64,000 bases of DNA from assembly GCF_003050785.1 (NCBI RefSeq), contig NZ_QAOH01000002.1, positions 248,001 to 312,000 on the forward strand, read 5' to 3'. How positions within the stretch are numbered: the stretch's first letter is position 1; each line of letters opens with the position of its first letter. Made by a program: the position numbers and the translations under genes. This document shows positions 33,947 through 42,469 of the stretch, piece after piece. Origin of the DNA: Celeribacter persicus (lineage in GTDB: Bacteria; Pseudomonadota; Alphaproteobacteria; Rhodobacterales; Rhodobacteraceae). The notes beneath the pieces are model-generated. The model saw only the letters and a program-made list of their open reading frames with translations. It ran no database searches and was not told where the DNA came from.

Positions 33947-34309
33947 TTAAAGCTGCGGGATTTCGAGGGCGCGCCCCATGCGCGCCTCGACGGTCATGTA
34001 TTTCCAGAGCCGGTCATTGCCCTCGCCCACCACAATGGTGCGCAACAGGTTGCAGGCGGCCATGACATCCTCGCGGGTCGGGAAATCGGCCATGATGTAC
34101 CAAGTGTAGGGAAAGCCCACGGAGGCGCCGACAAAGGTCTGGTCGTCGTCGAACGTGCCGACGATCTCGACGCCCTCCATCTGGTCGATCTTGAACATCA
34201 GCTCTTGGGTCGCTTTCCAGACCGGTCCGATCTGGTCGAACGGCAGGCTGAAAAACGCGGCGTGATTGTTGAAGCACAAAAGTGTGCGGATCGGTTTCTT
34301 ATCGCTCAT
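33947..34309 (-). CDS. iacB: Small conserved protein, IacB position
   Basis: 120 residues, no signal peptide or membrane segment, no motif that I recognise with certainty. It reads as a small alpha/beta protein (TLLCFNNHAAFFSLPF, IVGTFDDDQTFVGASVG, WYIMADFPTREDVMAACNLLRTI), compatible with a dimeric ferredoxin-like barrel. It lies between iacA and iacC, the place of IacB in described iac clusters, whose function I do not know to be settled. AGAGGA precedes the ATG. Confidence 0.7.
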   Translation of the reverse strand: MSDKKPIRTLLCFNNHAAFFSLPFDQIGPVWKATQELMFKIDQMEGVEIVGTFDDDQTFVGASVGFPYTWYIMADFPTREDVMAACNLLRTIVVGEGNDRLWKYMTVEARMGRALEIPQL

Positions 34310-34357
34310 CTCTCTGGTCCTCTCTGAAGGAAAATCTTTGGAATATGCCTCGGAAGG

Positions 34358-35509
34358 TTATGGGTAACCGGGCATCGTCGGCTGATCGAAAAATCCGGCA
34401 CCGGCGGCGGTCCATGTCCCCTCGCCCATGAAGGCGTGCTGGGCGACACAGGCTGCATCCACCATGCAACGCCCAAGCGTGTGCCCGGTCATCATCACGC
34501 CGGAGCCACCGATGACAAAGGCGATGCGCGCCGCTTCCGCCCCGTCTCGCGCGGCCTTAGTGGCGACAAGGCGCAGACGGATTTTCATGTCCGGGCTCAC
34601 GTCGCCCGTGGTTTTCAATTCGTCCCACGCCGCCTCGATGGTGTCGTAAAACGCCGCGCGCGCGCCCATCAGAAGCCCTTGGGCTTTCGCGAATTCCGCC
34701 TGCACATAGGGCCGTGCACCGGGGTTCGGCGCGCCGGTGATGGAGGCGCGCTGGCGAGCATCCTCGACGAGGAAATCCAGCGCCTCGCGCGCCGCGCCAA
34801 GCGCCACCACCGCCAACACCTGCGCGGCGAGCGCCATGGCAGGAAAGCGGAAAATCGCATCGTCCATCAGCGGCTTTCCTCCGCGAATGAAGGTCCATTC
34901 CGGGGCCACCACCACATCCTCGGCCACCGCGTCATGCGAGCCGGTCGCAGACAAGCCGATGGTATCCCACACCTCATCAACCGTGACCTTGTCACGCGGC
35001 ATGACGGCGACACGCGGCAGTGGCGTGTCATCGCCCTCGACCTTGATGCCGACACCCACGACCGAAGACCCCATGATCCCCGAGCACCACGGCCAGCGGC
35101 CCGAAACCTTGAAACCGCCTTCGACCTTTTCGGCCTTTTGCGGTGGGAACATCGCACCCGCGAACACCGTGTCCGGGTCCTTGGCGTAGATTTGCGCGTA
35201 GGTTTCCGGCGGCAGCGCCGCGAGATAGGTCGCCGAGACGCCGAAGGAGGCAACCCAGCCGGTGGAGGCATCGGCGGCGGCAATATCCTCGATCAGCCGA
35301 CAGAAATCGGCGGGGCTCAGTTCATCGCCCCCGAAGCGTGCGGGCACGAAAGCGCGATAAGCCCCGATCTGTTGCAGCTTTTGCACCATGTCGAGCGGCA
35401 CATGACGCAGTTTGGTAAACTCTGCCCGGCGCGCCCGGATCTCGTCCAGAACGCCGACATAAGCGGCCTCATTGGCCTGCTCAAAAGCCAGCTTCGTTTG
35501 ATAGGTCAT
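34358..35509 (-). CDS. iacA: Indole-3-acetate flavin monooxygenase, IacA-like (acyl-CoA dehydrogenase fold)
   Basis: 383 residues; AAGGACC precedes the ATG, which overlaps the amidase stop by ATGA. The acyl-CoA dehydrogenase fold is shown by VPARFGGDELSPADF, GGFKVSGRWPWCSGIMGSS and FRFPAMALAAQVLAVVALGAARE, but the catalytic Glu expected of a true dehydrogenase was not identified. IacA starts the pathway by hydroxylating the indole ring of indole-3-acetate. Paralogue of 9109-10302. Confidence 0.85.
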   Translation of the reverse strand: MTYQTKLAFEQANEAAYVGVLDEIRARRAEFTKLRHVPLDMVQKLQQIGAYRAFVPARFGGDELSPADFCRLIEDIAAADASTGWVASFGVSATYLAALPPETYAQIYAKDPDTVFAGAMFPPQKAEKVEGGFKVSGRWPWCSGIMGSSVVGVGIKVEGDDTPLPRVAVMPRDKVTVDEVWDTIGLSATGSHDAVAEDVVVAPEWTFIRGGKPLMDDAIFRFPAMALAAQVLAVVALGAAREALDFLVEDARQRASITGAPNPGARPYVQAEFAKAQGLLMGARAAFYDTIEAAWDELKTTGDVSPDMKIRLRLVATKAARDGAEAARIAFVIGGSGVMMTGHTLGRCMVDAACVAQHAFMGEGTWTAAGAGFFDQPTMPGYP

Positions 35510-36669
35510 TGGGTGAGGTCCTTTGACTGAAACAGCGGAATACAGGAGGCGATCCAGCTCGCGATGGCGCAGAGCCCAGCGTCCTCCCCCTTGCGCCCGA
35601 TGATCTGCAACCCGATGGGCAGACCGGTGTTGGAGCGCGCAGGAAGGGTGATGGCGGGATGGCCCGAAAGGTTGAACGGGCGCTGAAATCGGGTAAGCGA
35701 GAGGACGTTCTGTGGGTCCTTCGCCTCGGTGAACGTCGGCGGCACCGTCGGCAGAGACGGTGTGACCAGCGCGTCATAATGTTCGAGAAGCGCGTCCACC
35801 TCGGCGGTGAAACGGGTGCGGACCTCTTCGGCCTCGGCACGTTGCACCTCTGTGATCTTTTGCGCATTGGCGAGACGTGCCGCGATGTCCGCCCCGAACG
35901 GCGCGCCCTGATCGAGCAGCGGCCCGAACTCCTGCGCCATTTCATGCGACATCACCACCATGCCCGCGTCGAACGCCGCCTCAAACGAGGGCAGGATTTC
36001 ATAGGGCATGTCCGGATAGGCGTCCATCAGGGCATAAACCAGAGGATCGCCCACCTCCGCGTCCACTCCCTCGGATTTGATACGGCCAAGCTTCGGCGCC
36101 AGAGACAGGGTTTCGGATTTAAATGTCGGGTCGATCGCCATCATGCCTTTGGTGAGCATCTCCATGTCACGGGCCAGAATGCCGGGGCAATCGAGTGAAC
36201 TGTCCCTCGGCGTCAGCCCCTTGCGACTGATCCTCCCATAGGTCGGCTTGATCCCGATCACGCCACAGCAGGTCGCGGGCTGGCGTACGGAGCCGCCCGT
36301 GTCGGTGCCCACGGCAAAATCGCAAAGCCCCGAAGCAACCGCCACGGCGGAGCCCGAAGACGACCCGCCCGGAATGCGGTCCGGCCAGTTCGGGTTGACC
36401 GGCGTGCCGGTGAAGCCGTTGACCCCGGTCATGCCAAAGGCGATCTCATGCATATTGGCCTTGCCCACGATCCGGCAGCCTGCCTTCAGAAGCGCATCGA
36501 CCAGATCCGCGTTTTGCGTCGCCGGGGCCTGCATAGCGAAAGTCTTCGAGCCGCAGCCCGTGACGGTGCCAGCGATATCAATGCAATCCTTGACGACCAC
36601 GGTCGGCCCGTCCCCGCCAAGGGACAGCGCTCCGACCAGCGTCGCGGCGCTGGGAGTATGTGCGTTCAT
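35506..36669 (-). CDS. iacH: Amidase-signature family protein, IacH-like
   Basis: 387 residues, a little short for the family. The Ser-cisSer-Lys triad is visible: Lys27 in VVVKDCID, the Ser run at 103-105 in PGGSSSGSAVAVA, and nucleophile Ser127 in GTDTGGSVRQPA. It heads the minus-strand iac run (ATGA overlap with iacA) and is preceded by AGGGA. IacH is not essential in the model pathway; it may hydrolyse auxin amides or a pathway amide. Confidence 0.87.
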   Translation of the reverse strand: MNAHTPSAATLVGALSLGGDGPTVVVKDCIDIAGTVTGCGSKTFAMQAPATQNADLVDALLKAGCRIVGKANMHEIAFGMTGVNGFTGTPVNPNWPDRIPGGSSSGSAVAVASGLCDFAVGTDTGGSVRQPATCCGVIGIKPTYGRISRKGLTPRDSSLDCPGILARDMEMLTKGMMAIDPTFKSETLSLAPKLGRIKSEGVDAEVGDPLVYALMDAYPDMPYEILPSFEAAFDAGMVVMSHEMAQEFGPLLDQGAPFGADIAARLANAQKITEVQRAEAEEVRTRFTAEVDALLEHYDALVTPSLPTVPPTFTEAKDPQNVLSLTRFQRPFNLSGHPAITLPARSNTGLPIGLQIIGRKGEDAGLCAIASWIASCIPLFQSKDLTQ

Positions 36670-36928
36670 CTTGTGATCCCTGTTGGGCTTTTCTTGTGCC
36701 GTTCTCGCGGCTCTTTACGGTAAGTTTCACGCAAAAAGTCGATACGTCAAGTGAAAATTGAAATAAATCCTTTACCCCAACAATCTCTTTTCGTAAAAAT
36801 CATTTACAGTAATTTTACCGCTTTAAATCCCAGCACGCCTCGCCCGAAAACGATCAAAAACTATGCAGGGCTTGTCTCGAAAACAGGGAGCGCGACTCGC
36901 GCCTCATCACCGGCAAGAAAGGACGCAC
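36670..36928. promoter_or_regulatory. Divergent iacH/iacI promoter region with TTACnGTAA elements
   Basis: About 260 bp without a gene. Palindromes TTAC-G-GTAA at 36715-36723 and TTAC-A-GTAA at 36804-36812; around the second, further phased half-sites GTAAA (36793-36797), TTTAC (36803-36807) and TTTAC (36814-36818). The same palindrome, TTAC-C-GTAA, lies upstream of TRAP system 3 at 40655. These are the best candidates for the operator of the cluster's regulator, presumably IacR. Confidence 0.6.
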
Positions 36929-37501
36929 ATGTCACAAGACGCCACACAGACCATCGAAACCCTCACCCGCCGCATCGAAAACCTTGAGGCCGCAAACGAG
37001 GTCCGCAATGTCCAGATGCGCTACATGTTCCTCTGCGACACGCCGCTGCCCGAATATGGCGTGAAAGACGACGCCGGGCGCATCGACCGGATCATGGAAC
37101 TGTTCTCGGACGAAGCCGTCTGGGAAGGCGTCGGTGAGTATTATGACGGCCAGTTCGGCCGCGCCGTGGGCAAAGCCGCCGTCCGCCGCCATTTCGAAGG
37201 CTTCTGGGGCGGCAAGACCGATCCCGCGCTCATTCTCAATTGCCATTACGTGACCTCCGAACAGATTCACGTTGCGGACGACGGGCTGACCGCGACCGGG
37301 CAATGGGTCCACATGCAGCCCTGGCTGTTCTCCGACGGCAAAGCGCTCTTGCGCTCCTCGCGGCTCTTCAACGCCTTCAAGAAATGCAAGGACGGCAAAT
37401 GGCGCTACACGCGCAACCGGACGGAAAACGTTTTCGTCGCCCCCCTGCCCGCGACATGGGCCTCCGACTACCCGTCGAAATCCGTGCTGATGAAACCGTA
37501 A
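36929..37501 (+). CDS. iacI: SnoaL/NTF2-like protein, IacI-like
   Basis: 190 residues from the ATG at 36929 with AAGAAAGGA upstream. It has the short helix-rich start IETLTRRIENLEAANEVRNVQMRYMF and a cone-shaped SnoaL-type body (IMELFSDEAVWEGVGEYYDGQFGRAVG, HYVTSEQIHVADDGLTATGQWVHMQPW). IacI is a small protein of unknown role in described iac clusters. It is transcribed divergently from iacH. A terminator follows. Confidence 0.78.
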   Translation: MSQDATQTIETLTRRIENLEAANEVRNVQMRYMFLCDTPLPEYGVKDDAGRIDRIMELFSDEAVWEGVGEYYDGQFGRAVGKAAVRRHFEGFWGGKTDPALILNCHYVTSEQIHVADDGLTATGQWVHMQPWLFSDGKALLRSSRLFNAFKKCKDGKWRYTRNRTENVFVAPLPATWASDYPSKSVLMKP

Positions 37502-37518
37502 CAATCTCAGAGACCACA

Positions 37519-37545
37519 AAAAAGGGCGCTTTAAGCGCCCTTTTT
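37519..37545. terminator. Bidirectional terminator between iacI and TRAP system 3
   Basis: 12-bp arms AAAAAGGGCGCT (37519-37530) and AGCGCCCTTTTT (37534-37545) with a 3-base loop and A/T runs at both ends. Placed between convergent genes, it should work in both directions. Confidence 0.88.
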
Positions 37546-37562
37546 CATGTCTGCGCCCGCCC

Positions 37563-38888
37563 TCACCAGAGAGCGAGCTTTGGAAAGACCAGCGTGAGCA
37601 CCAGAATGCCGATCTGCATTGCCACGAACGGCAGGACCGAGCGATAAATCTGCGTGATCTCCACATCCGGCACGGCGTTTTTCAAGTAGAACAGCGCCAT
37701 GCCCACCGGTGGCGTCAGGAAGGAGGTCTGGAGACAGATCGCCATCAGGATCGCCACCCAGGCCGGATCGTGCCCCAAGGCCGTGAGGACCGGGAGGACC
37801 AGTGGAGCAACGATCAGGATGATCTCCATCCAGTCGAGGAAAAAGCCCAGCAAGAAGACGATAAAGAGAATGAGGATCAGCGTCCCCATCGGCGGCAGCG
37901 GGATCGCATGCAGAGCCCCTTCGATCAGTTCGTCGCCGCCATAACCGCGCAGTACGACCGAAAAACACGAGGCCCCAAAGATCAGCGCGAAGAGAAAAGC
38001 CGTGGTCAGCCCGGTGCCTTCGCAGACCTCCCGGAAATCCGACCAGGTGAGACGGCGCGACCCTACGGCAATGAGCGTCGCCCCAGCCGCACCGACACCC
38101 GAAGCCTCGGTCGGGGTGGCGATGCCGAAGACGATGGAGCCAAGCACGGCGATGACCAGAAGAAGCGGTGCCAGCAGAGAGCCCAGAAGATCGCGCAGGA
38201 TCTCCCCCGCGCCGCGCCCCTCTTCCAAGGCGCGGGCGGGCGCATGCTCCGGATGCAGGATCGCAGTGATCACCGCATAGACCACGTAGGCCATGGCCAA
38301 AAGAAGCCCCGGCACCATCGCGCCACGGAACAGGTCACCCACGGGGATTTGAAGCTGATCGCCCATGACGATGAGCATGATCGAAGGCGGGATAAGAATG
38401 CCAAGACACCCGGTCGCGCCCACAACGCCCAGCCCCAGACGGTCGTCATAGCCCGCCCCGCGCATCGCCGGCATGGCGATGGTGGCGAGCAGCACGACGG
38501 AAGCGCCGATGATGCCGGTCGAGGCGGCAAGCACCACGCCGATCAGCACGACAGACACCGCCATGCCCCCCGGTACGACGCGCAGAAGCGAATGCATCCG
38601 GGTCAAAAGCCGCTCCGCCACACCGGATTTGTCGAGCATCATCCCCATGAAGACGAACATCGAAATCGGGATCAGAGAATAGCTCGACAACGTGTCGAAA
38701 ATCCGGTTGGCGACGAAACCGATCATCCGGAGCGAGGCCATATCGGCATCGACGGAAAAGTAATCGAGCATGGTGCCAAGCGAGGCAAATCCCACGGCCA
38801 CACCGCCCAGCACGAAGGCAATCGGGTAGCCGGAGAACATCACCACGAGGAAGGTGGAGAACAGCAGAAAGACGAACAGCACATCCAT
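37563..38888 (-). CDS. TRAP transporter large permease (DctM family), system 3
   Basis: 441 residues with about twelve helices. Family blocks: LAASTGIIGASVVLLATIAMPAMRGAGYDDRLGLG, GCLGILIPPSIMLIVMG and LLGFFLDWMEIILIVAPLVLPVL. GGGAG precedes the ATG; 6 bp separate it from the small permease. Last gene of the TRAP 3 operon, whose promoter carries the TTACnGTAA palindrome of the iac promoter. Confidence 0.93.
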   Translation of the reverse strand: MDVLFVFLLFSTFLVVMFSGYPIAFVLGGVAVGFASLGTMLDYFSVDADMASLRMIGFVANRIFDTLSSYSLIPISMFVFMGMMLDKSGVAERLLTRMHSLLRVVPGGMAVSVVLIGVVLAASTGIIGASVVLLATIAMPAMRGAGYDDRLGLGVVGATGCLGILIPPSIMLIVMGDQLQIPVGDLFRGAMVPGLLLAMAYVVYAVITAILHPEHAPARALEEGRGAGEILRDLLGSLLAPLLLVIAVLGSIVFGIATPTEASGVGAAGATLIAVGSRRLTWSDFREVCEGTGLTTAFLFALIFGASCFSVVLRGYGGDELIEGALHAIPLPPMGTLILILFIVFLLGFFLDWMEIILIVAPLVLPVLTALGHDPAWVAILMAICLQTSFLTPPVGMALFYLKNAVPDVEITQIYRSVLPFVAMQIGILVLTLVFPKLALW

Positions 38889-38894
38889 CTCGGA

Positions 38895-39407
38895 TCACTC
38901 CCGATATGTCTTCGGACCGAAGAGGAACAGAAGCGATTTCAAAAGAATCGCCACGCCTTGCAGGAAAAGAAGCGACAGCCCCGCTGCCATCACGCCCTTG
39001 ATCAGATAGCGCGCGGGCAATCCGGACGGCATGGGCGAACCTTCCTTCAGGTTCCAGGAATATTTGAAGATCGTCCAGGCCGAGCCCGTGACGTACCATA
39101 GGAAGGGCAACAGAAGGAACACGACACCCAGCACCTCGACAATGGCGCGCGCTGTAGGCGACATTTTCGCGTGAAAGGCATCGACCCGGACATGCACGTC
39201 CTTTTGATAGGCCCAGGCGAGACAGGACATCACCGCAATGGCATTCAGATGCCATTGCAGTTCTTCGAGTTGAATGAACCCGAGGCCAAGCACATAGCGA
39301 GAGAAGACATTGACCAGAATGGTAAGCATCAGAAGCGGCAGGAACAGGCTGCCGATGCGTCCGATCCCGGCGATGAACCGTTCGGTGTAGGAGATGAGTG
39401 CGTGCAT
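38895..39407 (-). CDS. TRAP transporter small permease (DctQ family), system 3
   Basis: 170 residues, four hydrophobic segments; GFIQLEELQWHLNAIAVMSCLAWAYQKDVHVRVD is the DctQ core. No strong ribosome site is visible before the ATG, so translation may depend on the upstream gene or on the hairpin at 39417-39442 for mRNA stability. Confidence 0.9.
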   Translation of the reverse strand: MHALISYTERFIAGIGRIGSLFLPLLMLTILVNVFSRYVLGLGFIQLEELQWHLNAIAVMSCLAWAYQKDVHVRVDAFHAKMSPTARAIVEVLGVVFLLLPFLWYVTGSAWTIFKYSWNLKEGSPMPSGLPARYLIKGVMAAGLSLLFLQGVAILLKSLLFLFGPKTYRE

Positions 39408-39416
39408 GGTGGATCA

Positions 39417-39442
39417 GCGCCGGAAGCCCCTGCCCCCGGCGC
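39417..39442 (-). other. Stem-loop between TRAP 3 binding protein and permease genes
   Basis: 7-bp arms GCGCCGG (39417-39423) and CCGGCGC (39436-39442) in the 42-bp gap between the P and Q genes. It has no T-run on the transcribed strand. Same location as the hairpin of TRAP system 1. Confidence 0.5.
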
Positions 39443-39449
39443 AACTCTC

Positions 39450-40493
39450 TTAGCGGCGTTCGGACCAAGCGGCCGTTTTGGCGCGATAGGCTTCAAGCGA
39501 GTCCCAGACCCGCTTGAAATCCTCGTCCTTCGTGGTCTGCTCGGCAATCACCTCGTCAAAGGCGGCGTGAAGCCCTTCGAGCACTTCGGGTGGGAAGCTC
39601 TTGATCTCCACACCGGCCTCCTCGAAAGTCGCAATCGCATCGCCATTGGCGGTCAGCGTCGAGAGCACGGAGGTCAGGTTCACCGCCTTGCAGCTCTCCT
39701 CGATCAGGGTCTTCTGGCTCTCGTCCAGACTGTCCCATTTCGCCATGTTGATGATCAACTCATTCATCGCCGCCGGTTGGTGCCACCCCGGCAAGTAGTA
39801 ATATTTACCGACATCCTGAAGGCCCAACGTGATGTCGATGGCGGGCATGGACAGTTCGGTGCCGTCGATGATGCCCTTTTCCATGCCCGGATAAATCTCG
39901 CCGCCCGGCAAAAGCACGATGGAGGCACCGACCTTGGCCATGGCCTCGCCTGCGAGACCCGCGAAACGGATTTTCTTGCCTTTCAGATCGTCGATGGAGT
40001 TGATCTCGAAATTATACCAACCGCCCGCTTCGCTATCCATCAACCCGCAGGGAATGGTTTTGACACCTTGCTCGGCGTAGATCTCGGACCAGATTTCCGC
40101 GCCGCCGCCCTCATAGAGCCAGCCGGTGTGAGTGAGCACATCGGGGCCGAACGGGATACCGCCGAACAACTGCACCGCCGGAAACCGGCCCGCCACATAG
40201 AGCGGCGAGGTAATCCCCGCATCCAGCGTCCCCTGTTGCACTGCGTCGAAGATTTGTAGCGACGGCACCAGCTTGCCCGCGCCGTACACCGTCACGTCGA
40301 GCGAGCCGCCCGAAGCTTCGTTGAGCTTTTCGCCAAGATAGGCCGCATTGGCACCGGAGGCCGGCATGGTCAGCGGCCAGGCGCTTTGAATGTCGAGCTT
40401 GGTGCCCCCCGCAAGCGCTGGGCTTGCCAGCGCCGCTGTCACAGTCAGCGCGCCAAGGGTCTTTTTCAGTGTCGAGGTCGTGCGTGCAGTCAT
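39450..40493 (-). CDS. TRAP transporter periplasmic substrate-binding protein (DctP family), system 3
   Basis: 347 residues with a signal peptide cut near residue 28 (LASPALA). Mature features: IQSAWPLTMPASGANAAYLGEKL, LKGKKIRFAGLAGEAMAKVGAS with the ligand Arg, and ELSMPAIDITLGLQDVGKYYYLPGWHQPAAMNELIIN. This is the DctP subgroup that usually transports larger or aromatic carboxylates. AGGAG precedes the ATG. The element TTAC-C-GTAA lies about 160 bp upstream of the start. Confidence 0.92.
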   Translation of the reverse strand: MTARTTSTLKKTLGALTVTAALASPALAGGTKLDIQSAWPLTMPASGANAAYLGEKLNEASGGSLDVTVYGAGKLVPSLQIFDAVQQGTLDAGITSPLYVAGRFPAVQLFGGIPFGPDVLTHTGWLYEGGGAEIWSEIYAEQGVKTIPCGLMDSEAGGWYNFEINSIDDLKGKKIRFAGLAGEAMAKVGASIVLLPGGEIYPGMEKGIIDGTELSMPAIDITLGLQDVGKYYYLPGWHQPAAMNELIINMAKWDSLDESQKTLIEESCKAVNLTSVLSTLTANGDAIATFEEAGVEIKSFPPEVLEGLHAAFDEVIAEQTTKDEDFKRVWDSLEAYRAKTAAWSERR

Positions 40494-40969
40494 CTCAGAT
40501 CTCCTGTTGGATGGGTCTCCGGTGCGGATCGGACAAACGCAATGCCTGCTGTGCGGTGCACGTCTTCGGCCTCGAAAGACCAGCGGACAGACCTGCCAGA
40601 ACAGGGGACGACAGGAGTGCGTTTGGCCGGACCATCCGGCATTTTACGTTATTATTACCGTAATTATTGCCAATCTCCGAAAGGTTATGTCAAATGCTTT
40701 TCCAGAAAATTGGATGACAAAGCATATAATGCACAAAAAACAGGCGCAGCGAGCGTTACCCCTCTCGAAACGATCAATGCCACAACCAAATCCAAGCACG
40801 GCACCCGATGTCTCTGCGTTTCGCAAGGCTAAACTCACGTTATAGAAAGCCGAAAGACAGATGGGTCACGTCGCAGCAGCCCGCAGATCGGACTTGACCC
40901 ATGCCGCGTACGCGTGGTCTCTCGACCCCAACACATTCAAAAACGCACATCTATTTCGGAGATCCAGCC
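40494..40969. promoter_or_regulatory. Divergent region between TRAP 3 and the RND efflux genes
   Basis: About 480 bp without a credible gene. Bases 40640-40740 are AT-rich and contain TTAC-C-GTAA (40655-40663), extended to ATTAC-C-GTAAT, plus a TTTAC half-site at 40643. Nearer the efflux genes is a perfect 8-bp inverted repeat ATGGGTCA/TGACCCAT at 40861-40868 and 40895-40902. The first element may serve the TRAP promoter and the second the efflux promoter. Confidence 0.5.
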
Positions 40970-42469
40970 ATGGCCACACGCAGCCGTTCCGCGGCAGGCC
41001 TCGCCATTCTCGGAGCCACCCTCGCCCTCACCCTGACCGCTGGCGGTCTGCTCTATCAGGCCGCCACCGGCCCGAAAGCCACCGCCGCCACGCGCAGCCC
41101 GAAAGAGCGCGCCTATGCCGTCGAGGTCGCGACGCTCACCGCCGAAACCCTTACTCCGGTGATCACCGCCTATGGCCGACTTGAGGCCGCGCATACGCTC
41201 GAACTGCGCAGCGCAGTGGCGGGGACGCTGGTCGATCTGCCGGAGAGCTTTCGCAATGGCGGTCAGGTGGCGGCAGGCGATCTTTTGTACCGCATCGACC
41301 CGGCCAAATTGCAAAGTGCCTATGAACTGGCGGAAACCGATGTGGCCGAGGCAGAGGCCAATCTGAACGAAATGCGCGCGACACTGGAGCTGTCACGACT
41401 TGAGGCCAGAGCCGCCGAGGAACAGCGCGATCTGCGGACCCAAGCCTACGCCCGCCAGCTCGACCTGCGCGAGCGCGGTGTGGCAACGGCGGCGGAGCTT
41501 GAGACCGCATCTCTGGCGCGTGCCGCTGCCGAGCAGACGCTGATCAACCGGCAACAGGTGGTGGCGGGCGACGAGGCGCAGTTGGCACAGGCGGATATCC
41601 TTCTGAACCGCGCTCGGATCGCTCTCAAGGAAGCCGAACGCGCCCTTTCCGACACGGAGATGCGCGCACCTTTCGCGGGTGTGCTCTCCGATGTGACCGC
41701 CCTGCCCGGCGGACTGGTGTCGGCCAATGAACAACTGGGCGTGCTGGTCGACCCGAGCCAGATCGAGGTCGCCTTTCGCCTCACCGGCAATCAATACGCG
41801 CGCTTGCTGAATGACGCGGGCACGCTGCGCAAGGCCGAAATTACCACAGTGATCCAGCGTGGGCGGCAGGAAACCGAGATCCCCGCCAAACTCGACCGCG
41901 CGGCCATCGCACTTGACGATGGGCAGGTCGGGCGTCTGGTCTATGCCCGTCTCACCGATCCCGACCCGCGCCTCGTACAACCCGGCGATTTCGTCTCGCT
42001 GCGCATCCCCGAAAAACCGCTCTCCAATGTCGCACTCATCCCTGCAAGCGCCGTGACCACCGACGGGCGTATGCTTTTGATCGGCGAAAACAACCGGCTG
42101 GAGGAAATCACCATCACACCGCTGCGCCATCAGGGCGATGAGTTGATTGTCTCCGACGTGCCCTTCGGCCAGCAATATGTCACCGCGCGCGCGCTTCAGC
42201 TTGGGCCGGGAATCGTGGTGACGCCGGTGGCGCCTGCGCTTGCGACCGAGACCGCGCCCTCCGCCACACCTGCCGCCGCAGCCCCGGCCCCGGCTGCGGA
42301 CACCATCGCCCTCGATGACACCCGCCGCGCCGCGATCGTCGCCTTCATCGAGGCCAGCGAGAAGATGAAACCCGAGAAGAAGGAACAGTTCCTCGAAGAG
42401 TTGAGCCGCCCCGACGTGCCGCGCGCCACCGTCGAGAAATTCGAAGCCATGATCGCGGAGGGCCAGTGA
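40970..42469 (+). CDS. RND efflux periplasmic adaptor (membrane fusion protein) with unusual C-terminal tail
   Basis: 499 residues from the ATG at 40970 (GGAG upstream); the N-terminal segment SAAGLAILGATLALTLTAGGLLY is a signal/anchor. A lipoyl/hairpin core follows: LRSAVAGTLVDLPESFRNGGQVAAGDLLYRID, a coiled coil of about 100 residues, and MRAPFAGVLSDVTALPGG. Beyond the usual end, near residue 425, comes a Pro/Ala-rich linker and about 55 charged helical residues (DDTRRAAIVAFIEASEKMKPEKKEQF). One-base overlap region with the pump gene. Confidence 0.88.
   Translation: MATRSRSAAGLAILGATLALTLTAGGLLYQAATGPKATAATRSPKERAYAVEVATLTAETLTPVITAYGRLEAAHTLELRSAVAGTLVDLPESFRNGGQVAAGDLLYRIDPAKLQSAYELAETDVAEAEANLNEMRATLELSRLEARAAEEQRDLRTQAYARQLDLRERGVATAAELETASLARAAAEQTLINRQQVVAGDEAQLAQADILLNRARIALKEAERALSDTEMRAPFAGVLSDVTALPGGLVSANEQLGVLVDPSQIEVAFRLTGNQYARLLNDAGTLRKAEITTVIQRGRQETEIPAKLDRAAIALDDGQVGRLVYARLTDPDPRLVQPGDFVSLRIPEKPLSNVALIPASAVTTDGRMLLIGENNRLEEITITPLRHQGDELIVSDVPFGQQYVTARALQLGPGIVVTPVAPALATETAPSATPAAAAPAPAADTIALDDTRRAAIVAFIEASEKMKPEKKEQFLEELSRPDVPRATVEKFEAMIAEGQ

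Noticed and set aside
40390-40845. A 151-codon frame between TRAP 3 and the efflux genes
   Set aside because: It begins inside the TRAP 3 binding protein on the other strand, has no ribosome site and no recognisable domain; the region is better explained as a promoter.
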